DNA of 17,832 bases from an uncultured Duncaniella sp. (GTDB lineage: Bacteria; Bacteroidota; Bacteroidia; Bacteroidales; Muribaculaceae). Within the stretch, counting starts at the first letter, position 1. Each line of letters starts with the position of its first letter. The notes beneath the pieces are model-generated. The model was not told where the DNA came from. It saw nothing but the letters and a program-made list of their open reading frames with translations, and ran no database searches. The stretch lies in contig CAJUGS010000046.1 of assembly GCA_910586305.1 (NCBI GenBank), positions 1-17,832 on the forward strand, read 5' to 3'. Below are positions 1 through 7,006 of the stretch, piece after piece. The translations under genes were made by a program, and so were the position numbers.

Positions 1-48
1 GGCGCCATTCTCTTCATGGGAAATGTATCGGAACTTGAAGGGGAATAA
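1..48 (+). CDS. 3' end of an unidentified gene (partial)
   Basis: Frame 1 reads GAILFMGNVSELEGE and then TAA. The same frame in the right-end repeat, on the opposite strand, gives RAILFMGSVSELEGE and TAA. Two of the three base differences fall in one codon and the third also changes an amino acid, so these look like two related but not identical gene copies. I do not recognise the family from 15 residues. A transposase C-terminus ending almost at the element's edge would fit, but that is inference. Confidence 0.45.
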   Translation, partial: GAILFMGNVSELEGE

Positions 49-52
49 ATCC
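1..52. repeat. Left copy of 52-bp terminal inverted repeat
   Basis: These 52 bases match the reverse complement of the last 52 bases of the window at 49 of 52 positions, with differences at repeat positions 1, 3 and 23. Similarity stops right after the shared AAATCC, four bases past a TAA stop; the flanks beyond are unrelated. The repeat is cut by the window edge, so its true length is unknown. It could be the 3' end of an insertion sequence or of a multicopy gene family. Confidence 0.9.
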
Positions 53-103
53 CGGGTATCAAGACGCTGATATCTGATGATGTAGCTTCGGATATATAAT
101 ATG

Positions 104-160
104 ACATAAGCCTCAGGCTGTGGACTTCCGGATGGAGAGGCCATAGCCTGAGGCTTATGT
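104..160. terminator. Bidirectional hairpin terminator
   Basis: A perfect 16-bp stem, 104-119 pairing with 145-160 (ACATAAGCCTCAGGCT and its complement), extends inward through a G-T pair and a further TGG/CCA. It lies between two convergent genes, the left-edge partial gene and the GH28 gene. There is no strong T run on the plus side; the minus side continues into an AT-rich stretch. The position suits a shared rho-independent terminator. Confidence 0.7.
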
Positions 161-179
161 TTGTGGGGGATACGGTGGG

Positions 180-1676
180 TCAGGGATTTATTTTGACGTT
201 TCTTACACCTTCACCTTCTTTGATTTTGTCGCCGGGTGTTGCGATTGTGACGTTGCGCAGTGTGAGTCCGTCAACATGATTTAGCTCTACACCCTTGTCG
301 GCACGGAATATGGAATTACTTATCACTACGTTCTTCATCGGCATTTCGGGAAGGCCGTTGAAGAGGGCCGCACGTCCGGCCTGGCGACAGGTGACATCGT
401 TGATATATATGTTGCGGAATGATGGTGTTTCTTCGGTGACCGGGGGGACGGGGGCACCGGGCTTTATACCATAGTAGAGGTCGAATATAAGTGCGTCGCC
501 GGGTATGTCGGTCATTTTGACGTTGTCGATATATATATTCTCGACGAGTCCGCCGCGACCTCTTGTCGACTTGAAGCGCAGGCCCACGTCGGTGCCGATG
601 AATACACAGTTTCTCACCACGATGTCCTTGCATCCGCCCGACATCTCTGATCCGATGACGAAGCCTCCGTGGCCGTGATATACTATGCAGCCGTCGATGA
701 GGACATTGGAGCAGGGTATGCCTCGGTCTCGTCCGTCTTTGTCCTTGCCCGACTTGATGCATATGGCATCGTCGCCCACGTCAAAGCTACTGCGTGTCAC
801 AAGCACATTGGTGCACGACTCCACGTCGACTCCGTCGCCGTTCTGTGCAAACCACGGATTGCGCACGTTGACGTTGTCGATGATGAGGTTCTCACACAGC
901 AGTGGGTGGAGATTCCAGGCCGGAGAGTTTTCAAAAGTGGCGTCGCGGAGCATCACGTTGCGGCAGCGGATGAACGAGAGCAGCACGGGGCGCAGAAAGT
1001 CGTGGGCATATTCCACTGTGGCGCGGTCGCCGTGATGCACCTTGGCCTGTAGTTCCTTGTCGACATAGACGTCGCGTATGCGTTCGTTGGGAAACCAGAT
1101 GTCACCTTTGTCGTTGACGCATCCTGTCTTGAGCAGGGACTTCCATTGTCCCTCGGTCATTTTTCCTTTCTTGACCGGGCGCCACTTCTGGCCGTTTCCG
1201 TTGAATGTTCCGTTGCCTGTGATGGCTATGTCGTGCTTGTCGCGTGCGGTGAGGGGCGAGAGGGCGCGGTGGGTAGTGAGGCCTTCCCAGTCGGAGGCCA
1301 CGACAGGATAGTCGGCAAGATTTTCGCTGAAGAGCACGAGCGCGCCACGGCAAAGATGGAGTTCGACATTGCTCTCAAACTCGATAGGCCCCGTGTACCA
1401 TATTCCCTCGGGCACCACGAGGCGTCCGCCGCCACGTGAGGCGAGATGGGCCATTGCTTTGGCGAAAGCCTCGGTGTTGAGAGTCACGCCGTCGTCGACA
1501 CCGCCGAAGTCGGTGATGGTCACCTCATAATCGGGGATGGACGGAGGTGTCACGGGGCTGAGTGAGACAGGCAAGCCTGTGTAGAACTCTGCATAGGGGG
1601 AGGTTGCATTGCCTTGACCGGCCATGCAGAGCAAAGCTGCCACGGCAAAAAGAAGTCGGGATAAAACGTATTTCAT
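180..1676 (-). CDS. Secreted glycoside hydrolase family 28 (polygalacturonase-type)
   Basis: This is a predicted exported parallel beta-helix glycosidase hydrolysing galacturonosyl or related linkages of pectin-type polysaccharides. From the chosen start (MKYVLSRLL) it has 498 residues and a signal peptide of about 24 residues ending near GNA; a start 14 codons upstream would place polar residues before that signal. The GH28 signatures are present in order: NGDGVD at about 279-284, GDDA at about 301-304 (catalytic aspartates), GHGG at about 335-338 (histidine about 336) and RFKS at about 367-370. The N-terminal DFGGVDDGVTLNTEAF is the usual pectate-lyase/GH28 entry motif. No lipobox is convincing, so it is probably periplasmic or secreted. 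No SusC/SusD pair or other carbohydrate gene lies nearby, so its substrate cannot be read from context. It is transcribed alone, ending at the 104-160 hairpin. Family assignment is firm; substrate is not. Confidence 0.93.
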   Translation of the reverse strand: MKYVLSRLLFAVAALLCMAGQGNATSPYAEFYTGLPVSLSPVTPPSIPDYEVTITDFGGVDDGVTLNTEAFAKAMAHLASRGGGRLVVPEGIWYTGPIEFESNVELHLCRGALVLFSENLADYPVVASDWEGLTTHRALSPLTARDKHDIAITGNGTFNGNGQKWRPVKKGKMTEGQWKSLLKTGCVNDKGDIWFPNERIRDVYVDKELQAKVHHGDRATVEYAHDFLRPVLLSFIRCRNVMLRDATFENSPAWNLHPLLCENLIIDNVNVRNPWFAQNGDGVDVESCTNVLVTRSSFDVGDDAICIKSGKDKDGRDRGIPCSNVLIDGCIVYHGHGGFVIGSEMSGGCKDIVVRNCVFIGTDVGLRFKSTRGRGGLVENIYIDNVKMTDIPGDALIFDLYYGIKPGAPVPPVTEETPSFRNIYINDVTCRQAGRAALFNGLPEMPMKNVVISNSIFRADKGVELNHVDGLTLRNVTIATPGDKIKEGEGVRNVKINP

Positions 1677-1715
1677 GATATTGTGAAAAAGGGTGTTTTG
1701 GTGTAATTTCAGGCT

Positions 1716-1747
1716 CAAATTTACTCATTTTTCCTGAAAACGACAAG
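1716..1747 (-). promoter_or_regulatory. Bacteroidetes-type promoter of the GH28 gene
   Basis: Read on the minus strand, TAAATTTG (1716-1723) matches the TAnnTTTG -7 element. A TTG preceded by C (CTTG, 1744-1747) lies 20 bases upstream, the expected -33 distance. Transcription would start near 1709, giving a leader of about 33 bases before the ATG at 1676. The promoter is divergent from that of metK. Confidence 0.7.
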
Positions 1748-1784
1748 GAATGTGGCAGACGGGGGGACCGGATGGCGGATTTTT

Positions 1785-1815
1785 TTTGTCGTTTCATGGA
1801 AAATGCCTATCTTTG
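1785..1815 (+). promoter_or_regulatory. Bacteroidetes-type promoter of the metK transcript
   Basis: TTTG (1785-1788) is followed after exactly 19 bases by TATCTTTG (1808-1815), a full match to the Bacteroidetes -33/-7 consensus. The start would fall near 1822, a few bases before the riboswitch aptamer, so the aptamer is the first thing transcribed. Confidence 0.8.
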
Positions 1816-1827
1816 CACCATCGAAAG

Positions 1828-1882
1828 ATAAGTGGACAAATTTGGCTGCTTGCAACCACTTCAAAAAATGCTAAAACTGCCC
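1828..1882 (+). ncRNA. SAM-II-type riboswitch aptamer in the metK leader
   Basis: The region has the H-type pseudoknot layout of SAM-II (SAM_alpha). Stem P1 is AAGTGG (1830-1835) pairing perfectly with CCACTT (1856-1861). The loop contains ATTTGGC...TTGCA, like the GATTT...TTGCA part of characterised SAM-II RNAs. After the stem come an A-rich segment and the conserved GCTAAAA (1870-1876). The loop GGC (1844-1846) can pair with GCC (1879-1881) to make the pseudoknot. The gene behind it, metK, makes the ligand S-adenosylmethionine, so feedback repression is expected. SAM-II is known mainly from Alphaproteobacteria, with Bacteroidetes members as I recall. Assignment is by eye; a covariance-model search was not possible. 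Confidence 0.83.
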
Positions 1883-2129
1883 TTTGCCGAAGATTAGGCT
1901 CCTCATCTGCCAACGATGGAATGCGGAGTCGGAATGCAGGCCGAGGTTTTCACAGGTTTTCTTGCCTTCCCGTTGTGGCAGGACAGGAGTGTGATTGGTT
2001 TTTAGAGGTTACATCCTCACCTGCACCGGCAGTTGCCGGTGATGTCAGGGGCTGGATGGAAAATGTTGAGGCAGCCGTGTCGCCGTTTATCTGAGACACC
2101 TGTTTCGATATTTTTTATTTATACCAGTC
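1883..2129 (+). other. Long metK leader downstream of the aptamer
   Basis: About 245 bases separate the aptamer from the metK ATG. They hold a perfect 7-bp hairpin with an AGTT loop (CACCGGC 2024-2030 with GCCGGTG 2035-2041) that has no T run after it, so it is not an obvious terminator. Two short ATG-to-stop frames are visible: 9 codons at 1868-1897, starting inside the aptamer's ATGCTAAAA, and 29 codons at 1916-2005. Neither resembles a known protein and both may be chance. No second promoter close to metK was found. Confidence 0.45.
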
Positions 2130-3446
2130 ATGAATACATATCTCTTCACATCTGAATCAGTATCTGAAGGCCATCCCGACAAAGTGGCCGACCAGATTTC
2201 CGACGCCGTTCTCGACGAGTTTCTTGCTCGCGACCCGTCATCGAAGGTTGCCTGCGAGACCCTCGTGACCACCGGCCAGGTGGTGATAGCCGGCGAGGTC
2301 AAGAGCAATGCCTATATTGACCTTATGGACGTCACCCGCGAGGTGATCAAGAATATCGGCTATGACAGAAGCGAGCTGAAGTTTGACGGCGAGGCCTGCG
2401 GAGTGTTCTCGGCCCTGCACGAGCAGAGTGCCGACATCAACCGTGGTGTGGAGCGCGAACAGGCTGAGGGCCAGGGTGCCGGCGACCAGGGTATGATGTT
2501 TGGCTATGCGTGCGCCGAGACTCCCGACTATATGCCTCTCACCCTCGACCTTTCCCACCGCCTTCTGCGCGAGCTTGCCGCCATACGCCGCGAGGGAAAG
2601 GTGATGACCTATTTGGCGGACGGAAAGGAGCGCACCTATCTGCGTCCCGATTCCAAGAGCCAGGTGACGGTGGAATATGACGAGAACAACCGCCCTCTGC
2701 GCGTAGACACAATCGTAATCTCCACCCAGCACGATGAATTCATACTCCCTGCTCCGGGCCAGAGCCAGCTTGAGGCCGACGAGGCTATGCGTCGCCGCAT
2801 CAAGGACGATGTTCGCGACATACTCGTGCCCCGTGTGAAGGCACAGCTTCCCGCCGAGGTGGCTGCGCTCATTGATGACTACAAGCTGCTGGTCAATCCC
2901 ACAGGCAAGTTTGTGATAGGCGGACCTCATGGTGACACCGGTCTCACCGGACGCAAGATTATCGTTGACACCTATGGCGGACGCGGAGCTCACGGCGGTG
3001 GCGCTTTCTCGGGCAAGGACCCCTCCAAGGTGGACCGTTCGGCAGCCTATGCCGCGCGTCATATAGCCAAGAACCTTGTGGCTGCAGGCGTGGCCCGCGA
3101 GGTGCTGGTGCAGGTGGCCTATGCCATAGGCAAGGCCGAGCCGGTGAGTCTGTGTATAAACACCTACGGTACTTCGGCCCTGTCGCTCGCCGACAATGAG
3201 ATAGCCGACCGTGTGCTTGCGATGCCCTGTTTCGATATGACACCCTATGCCATCGAGAAGAGGTTTAACCTCCGTCAGCCTATCTATCGCGAGACTGCAA
3301 GCTACGGACACCTCGGCCGTCGCCCGCAGAAAGTCACCAAGCGTTTCCACTCCAAGTATGAGCCGGAAGTGGTGAAGGAGGTCGAGCTCTTCACATGGGA
3401 GAAGCTCGATGCTGTCGACGAGGTCAAGAAGGTCTTTGGTCTCTGA
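2130..3446 (+). CDS. metK: S-adenosylmethionine synthetase (MetK)
   Basis: This cytosolic enzyme makes S-adenosylmethionine from methionine and ATP, releasing phosphate and diphosphate. The 438-residue product shows the family signatures: GHPDK at 14-18 with the catalytic histidine at 15, GAGDQG at 116-121, GPHGDTGLTGRK at 265-276 and the phosphate-binding loop GGGAFSGKDP at 289-298. Its length suits the slightly longer Bacteroidetes form. The start ATG directly precedes the conserved YLFTSESVSEGHPD. The upstream SAM-II aptamer predicts repression when its own product is abundant. It is monocistronic and ends at a strong hairpin shared with the convergent gpmI. Confidence 0.98.
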   Translation: MNTYLFTSESVSEGHPDKVADQISDAVLDEFLARDPSSKVACETLVTTGQVVIAGEVKSNAYIDLMDVTREVIKNIGYDRSELKFDGEACGVFSALHEQSADINRGVEREQAEGQGAGDQGMMFGYACAETPDYMPLTLDLSHRLLRELAAIRREGKVMTYLADGKERTYLRPDSKSQVTVEYDENNRPLRVDTIVISTQHDEFILPAPGQSQLEADEAMRRRIKDDVRDILVPRVKAQLPAEVAALIDDYKLLVNPTGKFVIGGPHGDTGLTGRKIIVDTYGGRGAHGGGAFSGKDPSKVDRSAAYAARHIAKNLVAAGVAREVLVQVAYAIGKAEPVSLCINTYGTSALSLADNEIADRVLAMPCFDMTPYAIEKRFNLRQPIYRETASYGHLGRRPQKVTKRFHSKYEPEVVKEVELFTWEKLDAVDEVKKVFGL

Positions 3447-3470
3447 GACTCATAGACTACAGAATACATC

Positions 3471-3515
3471 AATCCCCTCCGTCGACCGAGAGTTCTCGGT
3501 GTGACGGAGGGGATT
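3471..3515. terminator. Bidirectional terminator between metK and gpmI
   Basis: A perfect 13-bp stem, AATCCCCTCCGTC (3471-3483) with its complement (3503-3515), encloses a second perfect 7-bp stem, ACCGAGA (3485-3491) with TCTCGGT (3494-3500). The hairpin starts 24 bases after the metK stop and ends 30 bases from the end of the convergent gpmI. T runs on either side are weak (GTTATTTC on the plus strand). Confidence 0.85.
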
Positions 3516-3545
3516 GTTATTTCAGGTGTGTTATTGCTCCGCTTA

Positions 3546-5057
3546 TCAGATGAGGGCGTCGCCGGTCATTTCGGCAGGCTTGGGAAGACCCATTATCTTG
3601 AGGATAGTGGGAGCCACGTCGGCCAGACGGCCGTCGGCCACGGTTGCATCCTTGTTCTCGGTCACGTAGACACAGGGTACTGGGTTGAGCGAGTGGGCGG
3701 TGTTGGGTGTGCCGTCGGCATTGATGGCGTTGTCGGCATTGCCGTGGTCGGCGATGATAATCACCTCGTATCCGGCCTTCTTTGCAGCCTCGACAGTGTC
3801 CTTCACGCATTCGTCGACAGCGACTACAGCCTTGCAGATTGCCTCGTAGACACCGGTATGTCCCACCATGTCACCGTTGGCATAGTTGACCACGATGAAG
3901 TCGTATTTCTCTTCGCCGATAGCCTTTACAAGCTGGTCTTTCACCTCGTAGGCGCTCATCTCGGGCTTGAGGTCATATGTAGCCACCTTGGGTGAGGCAA
4001 CGAGGATGCGCTCCTCTCCTTCGTAGGGGGCTTCGCGTCCGCCGTTGAAGAAGAATGTCACGTGGGCATACTTCTCTGTCTCGGCTATGTGGAGCTGTTT
4101 TTTGTCGAGCGACGAGAGATACTCTCCCAGAGTGTTCTCGACATTCTCTTTGGGGAAGAGGATATGTACGCCGGTAAATGATGCGTCGTAGGGAGTCATG
4201 CAGTAATACTGCAGGCCTGGTATCACCTTCATGTCGGCCTCGGGAATGTCGTGCTGTGTGAGAGCCACGGTGAGCTCCTTTGCGCGGTCGTTGCGGTAGT
4301 TGAAGAAGATCACCGCATCGTCGGGCTTTATTGTGCCGTCTACATCGGCATTGTGGATGGGCTTGATGAACTCGTCGGTCACGTCGTTGTCATAGCTCTC
4401 CTGCACGGCTGCCACCATGTCGTGGGCTTGCTCGCCCTCGCCCTTCACGAGAAGGTCGTAGGCTACCTTGACACGCTCCCAGCGCTTGTCGCGGTCCATA
4501 GCGTAGTAACGGCCTATGATTGATGCGATCTTGCCGGCGCTCTTGTCGCAGTGGGCCTGGAGCTCCTCGATGAAGCCCTTGCCGCTGCGGGGGTCGGTGT
4601 CGCGTCCGTCCATGAAGCAGTGGATGTACACTTTGTCAAGACCATATTCCTTGGCTATGTCGCAGAGGGCATAGAGGTGGTCGAGCGACGAGTGTACGCC
4701 TCCGTTGCTGGTGAGGCCCATGAAGTGGATGGATTTGCCGTTGTCGCGGGCATATGAGAAGGCGTTGACAATCTCAGGGTTGTTGAGAATGGAGCCGTCG
4801 GCACAGGCCTTGTTGATTTTCACGAGGTCCTGATACACCACGCGTCCGGCACCTATGTTGAGGTGGCCCACCTCGGAGTTGCCCATCTGTCCGTCGGGCA
4901 GACCAACGTTCTCACCCGAAGCCTGGAGCGAGCTGTGGGGATAGGTGTTAATCAGATAGTCCCAGTAGGGGGTGGGAGTGCTTGAGATGGCGTCGCTCTT
5001 GGTGTGGTTGCCAAGGCCCCAGCCGTCAAGTATCATTAACAAAGCTTTTTTTGCCAT
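3546..5057 (-). CDS. gpmI: 2,3-bisphosphoglycerate-independent phosphoglycerate mutase
   Basis: This cytosolic, probably manganese-dependent enzyme interconverts 3- and 2-phosphoglycerate in glycolysis and gluconeogenesis through a phosphoserine intermediate. The 503-residue product is of normal length for the family. The N-terminal metal ligand is in LMILDGWG (Asp11). The phosphorylated serine is in GNSEVGHLNIGAGR (Ser61). HCFMDGRDTDPRSG near residues 150-165 and the C-terminal metal site IIIADHGNAD complete the alkaline-phosphatase-superfamily core. It belongs to the cofactor-independent type, unrelated to GpmA. It is transcribed alone from a short leader. Confidence 0.97.
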   Translation of the reverse strand: MAKKALLMILDGWGLGNHTKSDAISSTPTPYWDYLINTYPHSSLQASGENVGLPDGQMGNSEVGHLNIGAGRVVYQDLVKINKACADGSILNNPEIVNAFSYARDNGKSIHFMGLTSNGGVHSSLDHLYALCDIAKEYGLDKVYIHCFMDGRDTDPRSGKGFIEELQAHCDKSAGKIASIIGRYYAMDRDKRWERVKVAYDLLVKGEGEQAHDMVAAVQESYDNDVTDEFIKPIHNADVDGTIKPDDAVIFFNYRNDRAKELTVALTQHDIPEADMKVIPGLQYYCMTPYDASFTGVHILFPKENVENTLGEYLSSLDKKQLHIAETEKYAHVTFFFNGGREAPYEGEERILVASPKVATYDLKPEMSAYEVKDQLVKAIGEEKYDFIVVNYANGDMVGHTGVYEAICKAVVAVDECVKDTVEAAKKAGYEVIIIADHGNADNAINADGTPNTAHSLNPVPCVYVTENKDATVADGRLADVAPTILKIMGLPKPAEMTGDALI

Positions 5058-5090
5058 AATGATTCTGTGTGCTTAGTTAGAAATTTGATG

Positions 5091-5098
5091 CAAAGTTA
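5091..5098 (-). promoter_or_regulatory. Probable -7 element of the gpmI promoter
   Basis: On the minus strand TAACTTTG matches TAnnTTTG, placing the transcript start near 5084 and giving a leader of about 27 bases. The preceding AAAAAATGAG resembles the sequence just before the GH28 -7 element. The -33 element is weak (no clear TTTG 19-21 bases upstream). Confidence 0.55.
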
Positions 5099-5138
5099 CT
5101 CATTTTTTGTGAACCAGCCATTTGGACAGGTGAAAAAA

Positions 5139-5162
5139 GTACATCTGTGAGTACATCTGTGA
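5139..5162. repeat. 12-bp perfect tandem duplication
   Basis: GTACATCTGTGA occurs twice in direct succession (5139-5150 and 5151-5162) in the 249-bp region between divergent gpmI and the histidine kinase gene. It may be a replication-slippage duplication or a doubled binding site; the sequence alone does not decide. Confidence 0.75.
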
Positions 5163-5265
5163 GCTGTCTCGGGCGGGGGAATACAGGCATTGCGTCGAAT
5201 GGTCCGACGAATGAGGCTGTCAAAAAACTTTTCTGTCTGAAAAGGCGTTAATTGAATATAAATCA

Positions 5266-5291
5266 TCCTCACGATTTAACTCCTCACGATT
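5266..5291. repeat. Direct repeats just before the sensor kinase gene
   Basis: TCCTCACGATT occurs at 5266-5276 and 5281-5291, with start-to-start spacing of 15 bases, and a partial third copy (ACGATT) ends at 5306, next to the ATG. They lie in the predicted leader or promoter region. They could be operator half-sites or local duplications. No clear TAnnTTTG element was found for this gene. Confidence 0.55.
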
Positions 5292-5306
5292 CAAAACTAT
5301 ACGATT

Positions 5307-6764
5307 ATGAAACGACTTTTCAGCTTGGCCATTCTGATGGTGGCGGTAGCGATGTCGGCTCTTGCTGACGCACAGGCCGATTTCTCCAAGTATATCAAAG
5401 CTTACAATTCCCAGGTGGCTGCAAAGCAGTATCTCCCGGCGTCTCGTTCGGCTGCCGGGGCGGCTATGGCTTGTGCCGAAGCCAAGAACTACGACGGTGC
5501 TTTCAAACTTCTGGTGGGATTCGACAAGGTTCTTTCAGACCGCCATATCACACCCGATTCAATGCCTGCACCATACTACTACTCGGCAAAGGCGCGCTTT
5601 GACCTCTACCAGAAGATGAAGAATCACTCGTCGGCCGAGGCCTGGCTCAAAAAGATGGCCGGCTATGCCAAACTCTCGGGCAACAAGGATATCACCACGG
5701 ATATGCTCTTTGCCGAGGCGCAGTTCTACTATGCCACCGGAAATTCCTCGATGGGCGACCGCTGTATAGCGCGACTCATCAAGCAGTACGATTCCTCCAG
5801 GGACTACAAGCAGGCCGACAAGGCCTATAGGGAGCTTATAGACCGTGCCGTGGCTGCGAACGATGCCGTCCTGGTAGAGCATACCTATGAAAGCTATATG
5901 AACTGGAGCGACTCCATCGAGGCTGTCAATGCCGACACCGAGCTTGTGAAGGTGAAAAAAGAGATGGCCGACACGGTGGAAGAGATGGAGAAGATGGACC
6001 ACACCATCCATGCCCGAACCGGCACTATGGTGACTTTTATCTCTCTCTTTGTCATTGCCCTTGCCGCACTTGCAGTAGGAGCGCTCTTCTACTGGCGTGT
6101 GATGGTGCGCAACCGGCAGATGAAACGCCGGGCCATGGAAGCCGATGCACGCAATGCGGCCAAGAGCGCTATGCTGCAGAATATGTCCAGCTCACTGCGT
6201 CCCACACTGGACCGTCTTGACCAGAGCGATCCTGCCGTGCAGAGACTCAGGGAATATATGGAAAATGTAGGTGTTCTATCGGAAGTGGATGCAGCCGAGC
6301 CCAAGGATCCTTCACAGCTGGAGGATGTGGATCTCGAGCAGTTCTGTTCGGGGATTGCATCTCAGTTCCGTCCAATGCTGAAGAAGGGAGCGACACTCAG
6401 TCTTGACGGCACACGCGGACGTGCGCGCATTGATGCTCCCGAGGTGAGAAGTGTGCTCGAACATCTGCTCGACAATGCTGTGAAGTTTACCCCCGAGGGT
6501 GGAAAAATCACTCTTGCCTATCGCAAGCGCGGTGCCAACAGCCACCAGTTCATAGTGTCCGATTCCGGTCCCGGCATACCTGAGGAGGCCCGGGAGGATC
6601 TGTTCAAGGCGTTCAATTCCTCACGCGACATCTCGGAGGGCGACGGTCTCGGTCTGCCCATCTGCGCTTTGCGCGCCGACAAGATGGGAGGCTCTCTCAC
6701 TCTTGATACCACAGTCAGTAGAGGAACATCGTTCATTTTGACTATACATACGCAACCCGTCTAA
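5307..6764 (+). CDS. Sensor histidine kinase homologue lacking the phosphoacceptor histidine
   Basis: The 485-residue product is built like a Bacteroidetes TPR-type sensor kinase. It has a signal peptide (1-23), a helical probably TPR-like periplasmic part (24-235) rich in Y/A/L helix patterns, one membrane segment (240-262), and a cytoplasmic dimerisation segment plus HATPase_c domain. The ATP-binding boxes look intact: N box HLLDNAVKF (386-394, Asn390), G1 DSGPGIP (419-425) and G2 GDGLGLPI (445-452). The H box, which normally reads like FLANMSHELRTPL, is here MLQNMSSSLRPTL (289-301): the histidine and the following glutamate are both serine (Ser295, Ser296). It should therefore bind ATP but cannot autophosphorylate at the usual site. 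It may be a pseudokinase, a phosphatase-type regulator or a partner of another kinase. No response regulator lies nearby. A short membrane-peptide gene follows after 13 bases. Confidence 0.85.
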   Translation: MKRLFSLAILMVAVAMSALADAQADFSKYIKAYNSQVAAKQYLPASRSAAGAAMACAEAKNYDGAFKLLVGFDKVLSDRHITPDSMPAPYYYSAKARFDLYQKMKNHSSAEAWLKKMAGYAKLSGNKDITTDMLFAEAQFYYATGNSSMGDRCIARLIKQYDSSRDYKQADKAYRELIDRAVAANDAVLVEHTYESYMNWSDSIEAVNADTELVKVKKEMADTVEEMEKMDHTIHARTGTMVTFISLFVIALAALAVGALFYWRVMVRNRQMKRRAMEADARNAAKSAMLQNMSSSLRPTLDRLDQSDPAVQRLREYMENVGVLSEVDAAEPKDPSQLEDVDLEQFCSGIASQFRPMLKKGATLSLDGTRGRARIDAPEVRSVLEHLLDNAVKFTPEGGKITLAYRKRGANSHQFIVSDSGPGIPEEAREDLFKAFNSSRDISEGDGLGLPICALRADKMGGSLTLDTTVSRGTSFILTIHTQPV

Positions 6765-6777
6765 AAATCCATCCGTT

Positions 6778-6915
6778 ATGAGTGAAAAAGAAAAATCCAA
6801 ACTCTCCCTGTGGCTCATCATAGGGGTAGTTGTCCTCATTGTTCTCCTGTTTATCTGGCTCACAGTGGCCGATCTATTCGGCGACACCGATGTAGCGGCT
6901 TTCATCAGTCTCTGA
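6778..6915 (+). CDS. 45-residue single-span membrane peptide
   Basis: This small ORF starts 13 bases after the kinase stop and ends just before a strong terminator, so it is probably the last gene of the same transcript. The product has a charged N-terminus (MSEKEKSKLSLW), a hydrophobic helix of about 20 residues (about 12-31, rich in I/V/L) and a short acidic tail with ADLFGDTD. It is unlike a signal peptide with a mature domain. I recognise no family. A role as partner or modulator of the neighbouring membrane sensor is a guess from position. It could be a chance ORF, but the fit between stop, start and terminator argues for a real gene. Confidence 0.6.
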   Translation: MSEKEKSKLSLWLIIGVVVLIVLLFIWLTVADLFGDTDVAAFISL

Positions 6916-6926
6916 CAGAAAGACCC

Positions 6927-6986
6927 ATCCGGAAACAGCCGCAGTCCTAATAGTAGGGCTGCGGCTGTTTCCGGATAGATTTTTTA
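6927..6986 (+). terminator. Rho-independent terminator after the sensor kinase unit
   Basis: A perfect 18-bp stem, ATCCGGAAACAGCCGCAG (6927-6944) with its complement (6959-6976), extends inward by CCTA/TAGG pairs after one mismatch. It is followed by AGATTTTTTAG, a clear T run on the plus strand. It may also serve the convergent gene ending at 7007. Confidence 0.92.
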
Positions 6987-7006
6987 GCTATATGCCTGAA
7001 CGTCTG

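Noticed and set aside
2024..2041. Hairpin in the metK leader as an intrinsic terminator
   Set aside because: The 7-bp stem is followed by ATGTCAGGGGC with no T run, so it is recorded only as a structural element.
1750..2094. 114-codon plus-strand frame upstream of metK
   Set aside because: Its start lies before the predicted transcript start and it runs through the promoter and riboswitch; composition is not protein-like.
2238..3350. Long open frame (about 370 codons) antisense to metK
   Set aside because: It mirrors the third-position bias of metK on the opposite strand, has no recognisable domain, and metK is certain.
3501..3995. 164-codon plus-strand frame opposite the gpmI C-terminus
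   Set aside because: It begins within the metK terminator and lies opposite conserved gpmI catalytic sequence.
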